From: Acidobacteriaceae bacterium
GTDB taxonomy: Bacteria > Acidobacteriota > Terriglobia > Terriglobales > Acidobacteriaceae
DNA length: 41,328 nt
Direction of reading: 5' to 3'
Assembly (NCBI GenBank): GCA_003166855.1
Contig: PMUM01000128.1
Location: forward strand, 39,284-80,611
How positions within the stretch are numbered: the stretch's first letter is position 1; every line of letters starts with the position of its first letter. Positions 25,450-32,648 of the stretch are shown piece after piece. The position numbers and the translations under genes were made by a program. The notes below the pieces were generated by a model. The model was not told the origin of the DNA. It did not search any database and saw nothing but the letters and a program-made list of their open reading frames with translations.

Positions 25450-27333
25450 TTGCAATTCGGTCGGCCCAAGCGCATTCTTTGCTGTCTTCCCCTTGGCCTA
25501 CTTCTAGCAGGCTGCGGCGGCAGCAGTTCGATAGTGAAAAGCGCCGCTGCTCCCTCCATCACAACTCAGCCCTCGAACCAGGCGGTCAGCGTCGGATTAA
25601 CAGCAACCTTCTCCGTCGCGGCAAGCGGCACCACTCCCTTGACCTATCAGTGGCAGAAGGGCACGACACCAATCGCGGGCGCGACCGCAGCGAGCTACAC
25701 GACAGCAGCGACCACCTCCTCCGACAACGGATCGCAATTCGAAGTGGTCGTGAGCAATTCGGTCGGCAGCATAACCAGCAACGCGGCCACGCTCACCGTG
25801 ACCGCAGTGGTCCCCTCCACCACCGATGTGTTGACCTACCACAACGACATCGCCCGCACTGGGCAGAATCTGAATGAAACCGTCCTGACCGCAAGCAACG
25901 TCACATCGGCGAAGTTCGGCAAACTCGGCTTCTATTCTGTTGATGGATTAGTGGACGCCCAGCCCCTCTACGCCTCCAGCGTCGCAGTGCCGAGTAACGG
26001 CACCCACAACCTGCTGATCGCTGCCACCGAGCATGATTCGGTGTACGCCTTCGATGCGGACACCGGCGCAACGGTCTGGCAAAAGTCTATGCTGAAGTCG
26101 GGCGAGACAACATCGGACAACCGCGGATGCAGCCAAGTAGTCCCCGAGATCGGCGTAACCTCGACCCCGGTCATTGATCGCACGAGCGGGACGAATGGAG
26201 TTGTATACGTAGTCGCCATGTCGAAGGATGGCTCGGGCAATTACCACCAGCGCCTCCACGCTCTCGATCTCGCGCTCGGTACGGAATTGTTCAGCGGCCC
26301 CGCGGAGATTCAGGCTACATATCCCGGCACAGGCGACAACAGCAACGGCACCAGCGTGATGTTCGACCCTGGGCAGTACGAGGAGCGAGCAGGGCTGCTG
26401 CTCATGAACGGTGTCGTCTACACGGGCTGGGCCTCGCACTGCGACATCCGCCCTTACACCGGATGGATCATCGCCTATAACGAGTCCACTCTGGCGCAAA
26501 CCAGCGTGCTCAACGTGACTCCCAACGGCAACGAAGGCGCGATTTGGATGTCGGGCGCCGGGCTGGCCGCGGACACTTCGAGCAACATCTACTTCCTCGA
26601 CGCCAACGGCGACTTCGACACCACCCTGAATTCCAGCGGCTTTCCCAGCAACGGCGACTACGGCAACGCCTTCATGAAAATATCGACTTCCAGCGGGCTC
26701 GCGGTGGCAGACTATTTCGAGATGGACAATCAGTCGTCCGAGAACGGAAGCGACACCGACCTCGGCTCCGGCGGGGCCATGGTTCTCCCCGATCTTAACG
26801 ACGGAGCGGGCCACACCATGCACCTCGCAGTGGGAGCCGGCAAGGACTCGAACCTCTACGTCGTCAACCGCGACTCGATGGGAAAATTCAACGCCGGCAA
26901 CAACAACAGCATTTACCAGGAACTGGCGGGCGCGTTGCCGGGCGGAGTCTGGGCCATGCCCACGTACTTCAACAATACGGTGTACTACGGATCGGTGGGA
27001 AGCCCGCTTCAGGCGTTCACCATCACGAACGCAAAGTTGTCGACCAGTGCCGCAGCCCACACGGCAAACAGTTTCGGATATCCCGGAGCGACCCCGAGCG
27101 TCTCGGCAAATGGTGCGAGCAACGGGATCGTGTGGGCCGTCGAGAACACTAACCCCGCCGTTCTGCACGCCTTCGATGCCAGCACGCTGAACGAACTCTA
27201 CAACAGCAACCAGGCCGCCAGCGGCCGCGACCACTTCGGCAACGGCAACAAGTTCATGGTGCCCACAATCGTGAACGGAAAGGTCTTCGTAGGAACACCC
27301 AACGGGGTCGCGGTGTTCGGGTTGCTACCCTAG
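25450..27333 (+). CDS. Secreted lipoprotein with Ig-like domain and PQQ-like beta-propeller
   Basis: The 627-residue protein starts at a TTG with an ideal GGGGAGG site (25436-25442, spacing 7). The signal peptide ends in a lipobox (GLLLAGC, Cys22), so it is a lipoprotein. An Ig-like domain follows (about 34-125; PSITTQPSNQAVSVG, YQWQKGTTPI). The remainder is a PQQ-enzyme-type propeller with repeated YAFDADTG-type blades (SVYAFDADTGATVWQKS, LHALDLALGTELF, LHAFDASTLNELY). No PQQ-binding or metal residue can be assigned. An upstream ATG at 25411 is in frame but would leave the signal peptide internal. The role is probably structural or adhesive and not known. Confidence 0.8.
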   Translation: MQFGRPKRILCCLPLGLLLAGCGGSSSIVKSAAAPSITTQPSNQAVSVGLTATFSVAASGTTPLTYQWQKGTTPIAGATAASYTTAATTSSDNGSQFEVVVSNSVGSITSNAATLTVTAVVPSTTDVLTYHNDIARTGQNLNETVLTASNVTSAKFGKLGFYSVDGLVDAQPLYASSVAVPSNGTHNLLIAATEHDSVYAFDADTGATVWQKSMLKSGETTSDNRGCSQVVPEIGVTSTPVIDRTSGTNGVVYVVAMSKDGSGNYHQRLHALDLALGTELFSGPAEIQATYPGTGDNSNGTSVMFDPGQYEERAGLLLMNGVVYTGWASHCDIRPYTGWIIAYNESTLAQTSVLNVTPNGNEGAIWMSGAGLAADTSSNIYFLDANGDFDTTLNSSGFPSNGDYGNAFMKISTSSGLAVADYFEMDNQSSENGSDTDLGSGGAMVLPDLNDGAGHTMHLAVGAGKDSNLYVVNRDSMGKFNAGNNNSIYQELAGALPGGVWAMPTYFNNTVYYGSVGSPLQAFTITNAKLSTSAAAHTANSFGYPGATPSVSANGASNGIVWAVENTNPAVLHAFDASTLNELYNSNQAASGRDHFGNGNKFMVPTIVNGKVFVGTPNGVAVFGLLP

Positions 27334-27342
27334 GCTAACCAA

Positions 27343-28641
27343 TCAGACGATTTGCACTCTCTTCATCGACCTGCCCGCTCGAACTACAAGCGGTCGCGCA
27401 GGAGAAGGAACAGCCAGTTTAGGTTTCTCTATTGGTTCGCCGTCAATCTCAACGGCCCTCTGTTTCACCTTACGGCTGCCGTCGGAAGCAGACTCGGCGA
27501 GTCCCGCTTCGACTAGCAACTTGTCAATTCGCACGAGAATCGCAACTGGAAGAAGACGATCTCCCGAGAGAACGTGAACGTCAGGTGGAGGGTTCTGCAT
27601 CCCAATCGCCTCGCCAGCGCCAATCATGATCTTGGAAATCGGAACTGTGATTTGCTCCAGTAGATCAGGAGCCTCATCCTTCTGAAACTGCTTCGCCCAG
27701 TCCTCCCCCGCCTTCGTCGCCGCCTCCGCCGAATGAAAGTCCGCCACGATCCTCCGCGCCAGATCCTTCTTCGCCGCCATCGGATGCGTCGCCGTCTTCA
27801 TCTTCTCGATGTCCGCGACCTGCACATCCGTCAGCAACTCGTAATAGCGCCACATCATCCCGTCGGAGATGCTCATGATCTTCCCGTACATCTCCAGCGG
27901 CGGCTCGTGAATGCCGATTGCATTCCCCAGCGACTTCGACATCTTCTGCACGCCGTCGAGCCCTTCGAGAATCGGCGTCGTCAGCACCACCTGCGACTCC
28001 TGCCCGTATGAGCGCTGCAACTCGCGCCCCACCAGCAGATTGAACTTCTGGTCGGTGCCGCCCAACTCAACATCGGCCTCGAGCGCAACCGAGTCATATC
28101 CCTGCACCAGCGGATAGAGGAGTTCATGCATCGAGATCGGCTTCTCTTCCGAAAAGCGTTTATGGAACTCCTCGCGCTCGAGCATCTGCGACACTGTGTA
28201 TTTCGCCATCAACCGCACAAAATCATCGGATGTGAACGCGCCCATCCACCGCCGGTTGAAATCGATCACGGTTTTCTTCGGATCGAGAATCTTGAACACC
28301 TGCGCCTTGTACGTCTCCGCATTCTGCTCGACTTGCTCGCGGCTCAGCGGTGGACGCGTAGCCGAGCGCCCCGTCGGATCGCCGATCATCCCGGTGAAAT
28401 CGCCGATCAGAAAGATGGCGGTATGCCCGAGATCCTGAAAGTGCTTCAGCTTGCGCAGCACAACGGTGTGGCCGAGATGCAGATCGGGCGCAGTCGGGTC
28501 CATCCCCAGCTTAACTCGCAAAGGCTTGCCCGTAGCCCGCGACTTCTCCAGCTTTGCGCGCAGTTCAGCCTCGCGAATAATTTCCGCGGAGCCCTTCTTG
28601 AGGTAAGTCAGCTGCTCATCGACAGGTGCGAAGTTTGACAT
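27343..28641 (-). CDS. tyrS: Tyrosyl-tRNA synthetase
   Basis: The 432-residue class I synthetase has the HLGH motif (55-58) and KMSKS (233-237), together with the Tyr-binding [10 protein letters not shown] block. A C-terminal S4-like RNA-binding domain ([34 protein letters not shown]) follows. A basic tail ([16 protein letters not shown]) closes the protein. The ATG at 28641 is preferred over 28653 because the latter overlaps a TATAAT motif (28652-28657). If that is the -10 element, transcription would begin near 28645 and the message would be almost leaderless. Ends 10 nt before the propeller gene, in convergent orientation. Confidence 0.95.
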   Translation of the reverse strand: MSNFAPVDEQLTYLKKGSAEIIREAELRAKLEKSRATGKPLRVKLGMDPTAPDLHLGHTVVLRKLKHFQDLGHTAIFLIGDFTGMIGDPTGRSATRPPLSREQVEQNAETYKAQVFKILDPKKTVIDFNRRWMGAFTSDDFVRLMAKYTVSQMLEREEFHKRFSEEKPISMHELLYPLVQGYDSVALEADVELGGTDQKFNLLVGRELQRSYGQESQVVLTTPILEGLDGVQKMSKSLGNAIGIHEPPLEMYGKIMSISDGMMWRYYELLTDVQVADIEKMKTATHPMAAKKDLARRIVADFHSAEAATKAGEDWAKQFQKDEAPDLLEQITVPISKIMIGAGEAIGMQNPPPDVHVLSGDRLLPVAILVRIDKLLVEAGLAESASDGSRKVKQRAVEIDGEPIEKPKLAVPSPARPLVVRAGRSMKRVQIV

Positions 28642-28651
28642 GAGAAAGGAC

Positions 28652-28657
28652 ATTATA
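28652..28657 (-). promoter_or_regulatory. Probable -10 element of tyrS
   Basis: TATAAT on the minus strand lies 11 nt upstream of the preferred ATG at 28641. The -35 region is weak. If correct, the 5-prime leader would be about 4 nt. Confidence 0.5.
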
Positions 28658-28728
28658 AGGAATGGTCCGGGAAAGGCCGAATCAGGGCGCTAGAATGTTG
28701 CACCGCTGAATCGGCTCGGAAAGAAAGC

Positions 28729-28826
28729 TTGTCATCCTGAGCGGCGTTCTTTGCCGCGAAGGATCTATGCACTCCCAGCCAGTTGCATAGACCCTTCGCC
28801 GGAAGAAACGCCGCTCCCTATGACAA
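28729..28826. repeat. Palindromic MITE-like element (repeat family A, two-armed)
   Basis: Two 43-nt arms (28729-28771 and 28784-28826) are inverted with 35 of 43 matches around a 12-nt spacer. The left arm starts TTGTCATCCTGAGCGGCG and ends AAGGATCTATGCA. The ends of family A copies (GTCATCCTGAGCGG, GCGAAGGATCT) are recognisable in it. There is no coding capacity and no obvious target duplication. It lies between divergent tyrS and the acetyltransferase gene. Confidence 0.85.
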
Positions 28827-28843
28827 AAATGGATGCTTAGCGG

Positions 28844-29392
28844 GTGAGTGTGCAAATCAGAAAAGCCGTAGCCGCCGACGTTTCCCGCCTGCGGGAAATC
28901 ATCGAAGCGTCCGTCCGCGGACTCCAAGCCAACGACTACTCTCCCGCCCAGATCGAAGGCGCCCTGCAGTCCGTATACGGCGTCGACAGCACGCTCATCA
29001 CCGACGGCACCTATCTCGTCGCAGAAGATATTTCGCAGCCCGATCCCGTAATCGTCGCCTGCGGCGGCTGGAGCAAGCGCAAGACTCTCTACGGAGGCGA
29101 TCAGTACCCTGGACGCGAAGATTCCCTGCTCGACCCCGCGCGCGATGCCGCCAAAATCCGCGCCTTCTTCGTCCATCCGAAATATGCCCGCCGCGGCATC
29201 GGCAGCCTGATCCTCGAAGCGTGTGAAGATTCCGCCCAAGCCGCCGGTTTCACCCGACTAGAAATGGGCGCAACACTGAGCGGGGTAACGTTCTACAAAG
29301 CGAAGGGATATGTGGAAGTTGAGGACCAGGCGGTCCCGCTCGGCAACGGCGAAACACTTCCGATTGTGAAAATGACGAAGGAGCTTAAGTAA
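28844..29392 (+). CDS. GNAT-family N-acetyltransferase
   Basis: The 182-residue protein has the GNAT fold, with the acetyl-CoA binding signature FFVHPKYARRGIGSLIL (R-R-G-I-G at 116-120), preceded by a beta strand and followed by the ARLEMGATLSGVTFY-like segment (TRLEMGATLSGVTFYKAKGY). The substrate is unknown. The GTG at 28844 is used, though no ribosome site is evident; a GTG at 28850 is the alternative. The gene starts 18 nt after the palindromic repeat element. Confidence 0.85.
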   Translation: MSVQIRKAVAADVSRLREIIEASVRGLQANDYSPAQIEGALQSVYGVDSTLITDGTYLVAEDISQPDPVIVACGGWSKRKTLYGGDQYPGREDSLLDPARDAAKIRAFFVHPKYARRGIGSLILEACEDSAQAAGFTRLEMGATLSGVTFYKAKGYVEVEDQAVPLGNGETLPIVKMTKELK

Positions 29393-29456
29393 GAAGTCAA
29401 AATGCAAAAGTCAGAATGCAGAAGTAACTTCACTTCTGGATTCCAGTTCCGGCCTT

Positions 29457-30059
29457 CTAACTTGCCACGAACCGTCGCCCTGCAACTTCGAAACTTCCAC
29501 CCAGTACAATCTTGATCGCTTCCGTGTACGCCAAATGCTCTTGCTCTAAGATGCGCGTAGCCAGAGTGTGTTCATCATCCCCGTCGAGCACAGGCACTGT
29601 CTTCTGTACGATGATCGCCCCATGATCGAGCTCTTCATCGACGAAATGCACCGTGCAACCCGAAACTTTCACGCCATAAGCAAACGCCTGCTCCTGCGCC
29701 TCCAGCCCCGGAAACGCCGGCAACAGTGATGGATGGATATTCAGAATCCGATGCGGAAACTCCTGCACGAACGATGGCGAGAGCAACCGCATATACCCCG
29801 CGAGGCAAACTAGATCCACCCTATGCTGATTCAGCGCGGCGACAACCTCGCGATCGTGCTCCTCGCGCGCCCGGCCTTTAGACGGAACCACCAGCGCCGT
29901 CAGCCCTCGCGCACGGGCAATCGCAATCCCCGGCGCGTCCGCTCTGTTCGAAATAACGACAGAGATCCGCGCATCCGGAATGCGCCCCGCATCAATGCTG
30001 TCCGCAATAGCGACAAAATTCGACCCGCGCCCGGAGAGAAGTATGCCGAGAGATTTCAT
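29457..30059 (-). CDS. purN: Phosphoribosylglycinamide formyltransferase
   Basis: The 200-residue enzyme transfers a formyl group from 10-formyl-tetrahydrofolate to GAR in purine synthesis. The LLSGRGSNFVAI start, the LAGYMRLLSPSFVQ segment, NIHPSLLPAFPG with catalytic Asn-His, and GCTVHFVDEELDHGAII with the catalytic Asp are all present. ATG 30059 gives the standard family N-terminus; GTG 30071 would add four residues. It lies on the same strand as purM but is separated from it by an oppositely oriented gene at 30193. Confidence 0.95.
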   Translation of the reverse strand: MKSLGILLSGRGSNFVAIADSIDAGRIPDARISVVISNRADAPGIAIARARGLTALVVPSKGRAREEHDREVVAALNQHRVDLVCLAGYMRLLSPSFVQEFPHRILNIHPSLLPAFPGLEAQEQAFAYGVKVSGCTVHFVDEELDHGAIIVQKTVPVLDGDDEHTLATRILEQEHLAYTEAIKIVLGGSFEVAGRRFVAS

Positions 30060-30192
30060 GGATGGTTTCACGGAACATCATAATTCACCTTGCCGTCGAG
30101 GGATGTGCACCAACAACTCAACAACCTCCTGTAACTGACGTCACAGACCTTCCGCTCCAGTGCGCAGTACCTTACTTCGTGAGGTCGCCCCC

Positions 30193-30864
30193 ATGAAGAA
30201 ATGGCTTCGACGTTCCGCACTCTTGCTACTGACCGTCCTAATTGCTGCTGGACTCACCTACCACCTCGGCCTGCGCAACTGGTGCCTGCGCTGGGGCACC
30301 ACGCACGCGGAAGCCTACGCCACCTTCCCCGGAGACGACCTGTTCCCGGTCTACACCTCCGAAGCCACACACGCCATCACGATTCACGCGTCCCCGCAGC
30401 AGGTGTGGCCCTGGCTGATGCAGATCGGTCAGGATCGCAGCGGCTTCTACAGCTATACCTTCCTGGAAAACTCGATCGGAGCCGACATGCCCAAGTTGGA
30501 GCGCCTCGTCCCCGAATGGAAGCCGCGCGCGGTCGGAGAAACCGTATGGTTCGCTACGCCCAGGCGCTTTGGCGGCCAAGGCCGCATGATTGCCGCAGTC
30601 GTTCAGCCCCAGCGGTCCTTTGTGATGGTAGGTCCGGACGATTGGGAAAACCTGCAAGCTGGGAGGCCGGCTCAGATAGCTTTCTGGAGCTTCACCTTGG
30701 AACCTCTCGGAAATGGGGGAAGCCGTCTGATCGCGCGAGTGCGTGGTGGAACGCCGCCTACCCTCATGTCGCGTGCCGTAGGAAGATTGTTCTGGGAGCC
30801 GATGCACTTCGTCATGGAGCAGAAGATGCTCCGCACCATCCGCGATCTGTCAGAGCGCGGGTAA
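30193..30864 (+). CDS. Membrane-anchored SRPBCC-like protein
   Basis: The 223-residue protein begins with a signal/anchor helix (SALLLLTVLIAAGLTYHLG) after a basic start, with GAGG upstream of the ATG at 30193. The rest resembles the SRPBCC/START-like fold: ATHAITIHASPQQVWPWLMQ is a typical first strand and helix, and GRMIAAVVQPQRSFVMV and ARVRGGTPP follow. These proteins bind hydrophobic ligands. It lies between purN and purM on the other strand. No catalytic residues can be assigned. Confidence 0.7.
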   Translation: MKKWLRRSALLLLTVLIAAGLTYHLGLRNWCLRWGTTHAEAYATFPGDDLFPVYTSEATHAITIHASPQQVWPWLMQIGQDRSGFYSYTFLENSIGADMPKLERLVPEWKPRAVGETVWFATPRRFGGQGRMIAAVVQPQRSFVMVGPDDWENLQAGRPAQIAFWSFTLEPLGNGGSRLIARVRGGTPPTLMSRAVGRLFWEPMHFVMEQKMLRTIRDLSERG

Positions 30865-30879
30865 CAACTGGCTGAAGAT

Positions 30880-31935
30880 CTAGCTGTAAGTGACCTTGCG
30901 CTCGCCCTTCACGATACGCCCGATGGTATAAGCCTTCTCGCCCACACGCTCCAACACCGACTGCGCCTTCTTGAACTTCGCCGAAGGAACCACCAGCAAC
31001 ATCCCGAGACCCATGTTGAAGGTGCGCAGCATCTCGTCCTGCGGCACATTCCCGAGTTGCTGCAAGTGCTCAAAGATCGGCAGCACCGGCCACGAGCCCA
31101 ATTCAATCACCGCAGCCGTCCCGCGCGGCAACACGCGCGGCAAGTTCTCGGTAATGCCGCCGCCCGTAACATGCGCCAGAGCTGCCACGCACTGCCCATC
31201 GATCAATTTCCTCAGTGCGGGCCAGTAGCTCTTGTGCGTGCGCATCAACTCGTTGCCGACTTTATTCTTCACCTCGTTGACGTACGTATCGGCCGAATAG
31301 TGCGCCACCTCGAACAGCAACTTCCGCGCCAGCGAATATCCATTCGTATGCAGCCCGTTCGACGGCAGCCCTAAAATAATGTCGCCAATCTGCACGTCTT
31401 TTCCGGTGATGATCTTCTCGCGCTCCACCACGCCAACAATGAAGCCCGCCAGATCGTACTCGCCGTCCGGATAAAATCCCGGCATTTCCGCCGTCTCGCC
31501 GCCAATCAGTGCGCACCCATTGTGCTTGCACGCGTCCGCAATGCCTTCTACAACTTTTTCCGCGATCGAAGGATCCAGCGTCCCCGTCGCCAGATAATCC
31601 ATGAAAAACAGTGGAGCCGCTCCCTGCACCGCGATGTCATTGACGCAGTGGTTGACCAGGTCAGCCCCCACCGTCGAGTGCAGGTCCATCTCAAAGGCAA
31701 TCTTCAGCTTCGTGCCCACGCCGTCGACGCTCGACACCAGCACCGGATCGGTGTACTTGGTCTTGTCCACGGCAAACAGCCCGCCAAAGCCGCCAATCTC
31801 GCTCAGCACGCCGCGCGTGAACGTCTTATGCGCCAGGTACTTGATGCGCTGCTTGGTTCGATTCGCGCGAGTGATGTCCACACCGGCATCGGCGTAGGTG
31901 ATCGGCGTCGGACTGGGTGTGGGAGTTTTGGCCAC
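30880..31935 (-). CDS. purM: Phosphoribosylformylglycinamidine cyclo-ligase (AIR synthetase)
   Basis: The 351-residue enzyme converts FGAM and ATP to AIR in purine synthesis. Key blocks: YADAGVDITRANRTKQRIK, SSVDGVGTKLKIAFE, HCVNDIAVQGAAPLFFMDYL, GGETAEMPGFY, LPSNGLHTNGYSLARKLL and HVTGGGITENLPRVLP. The GTG at 31935 has GGAAG upstream. A TACAAT motif (32016-32011, minus strand) may be its -10 element, giving an 80-nt leader. Length is normal. Confidence 0.96.
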   Translation of the reverse strand: MAKTPTPSPTPITYADAGVDITRANRTKQRIKYLAHKTFTRGVLSEIGGFGGLFAVDKTKYTDPVLVSSVDGVGTKLKIAFEMDLHSTVGADLVNHCVNDIAVQGAAPLFFMDYLATGTLDPSIAEKVVEGIADACKHNGCALIGGETAEMPGFYPDGEYDLAGFIVGVVEREKIITGKDVQIGDIILGLPSNGLHTNGYSLARKLLFEVAHYSADTYVNEVKNKVGNELMRTHKSYWPALRKLIDGQCVAALAHVTGGGITENLPRVLPRGTAAVIELGSWPVLPIFEHLQQLGNVPQDEMLRTFNMGLGMLLVVPSAKFKKAQSVLERVGEKAYTIGRIVKGERKVTYS

Positions 31936-32010
31936 AGATTTCTTCCGCGTGTTTTGTAATCCTTGCGTGGGGTTAGCGCCGGGTGCCGAAGCAGCAACCT
32001 AAGGCCGCTC

Positions 32011-32016
32011 ATTGTA
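32011..32016 (-). promoter_or_regulatory. Possible -10 element of purM
   Basis: TACAAT on the minus strand (five of six to consensus) lies 76 nt before the purM start. The -35 position has no good match. Confidence 0.3.
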
Positions 32017-32146
32017 GCACGTCATTGGAGCGGCTTGGGAACCCGGCAGGTGAGCCTTGAATTCTTGAATCGATCCGGAAACGCTGCAGATACACTTTCT
32101 CTGCATTCCGCGAGCGCGCACGCCCGTTCGCCAGCGCGGGCCCGGA

Positions 32147-32317
32147 CTAATGAGAGATGAAGTCCGAGAAGAAGTAAGCCAGAACTCCGAACAGCGCCAG
32201 ACCAGAAATGCCGTAGGCTGTCAGAACCCACGCTCCACGGCCTTCATGTTGCCGGATAGAAGAGGTGGTAGTAGAGGACTGCTCCGTAGAAGAAATGACA
32301 GGGGCCCGATCTTCCAT
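32147..32317 (-). CDS. Small single-pass membrane protein, 56 residues
   Basis: The product begins MEDRAPVISS, contains a Ser/Thr-rich soluble part (STEQSSTTTSSIR) and ends in one membrane helix (WVLTAYGISGLALFGVLAYF) with a short FSDFISH tail. GGAGG stands 7 nt before the ATG, which strongly supports translation. A perfect CRP-type palindrome (32444-32459) lies 127 nt upstream. No known family is recognised. Confidence 0.65.
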   Translation of the reverse strand: MEDRAPVISSTEQSSTTTSSIRQHEGRGAWVLTAYGISGLALFGVLAYFFSDFISH

Positions 32318-32648
32318 GCAAAAACCTCCAGCGGAAAGATCGTGGCGCAAGTACGTTATGCGTCACGCCTGCCTCGCTTCACGGCGAGACAAGACTATCT
32401 GGGTCGAATTTTACGCCGGATTCACGCGGCTGGCTGAGAAAAATGTGACCAGAATCACAGTATTTATGTGAAAATTGATTGTCATATTAAGAAAATACAC
32501 AGCCCCCCTAGCCACTCCGAGGGTCGGTCTTTCTGGAACTTCAGCCCTTCCTAGCTTGGCCAACTTCCGCTCTGCCGAAGCCGCTATTCTCGCATGCCCC
32601 GCGCACTGACTCCTGCATGGGATAATAGCTAGGGTTCCTAACCAACTT
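32318..32648. other. Regulatory intergenic region with AT-rich segment
   Basis: This 331-nt gap between the divergent small membrane protein gene and the DUF3857 gene has no credible coding sequence. It holds a run of unusually AT-rich DNA (32435-32500) and one perfect CRP-type palindrome; a GATAAT (32621-32626) before the large gene may be a -10 element. Confidence 0.6.
32444..32459. promoter_or_regulatory. CRP/FNR-type binding palindrome
   Basis: TGTGA-CCAGAA-TCACA matches the CRP consensus TGTGA-N6-TCACA at all ten defined positions, with AAA before and GTATTT after. It lies in the AT-rich divergent region. CRP-family proteins in Acidobacteria are not visible here, so the regulator is unknown. 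Confidence 0.55.

Noticed and set aside
25948-27234. 428-codon open frame on the minus strand inside the propeller lipoprotein gene
   Set aside because: It is antisense to a well-supported gene, has no recognisable domain and reflects high GC and codon bias.
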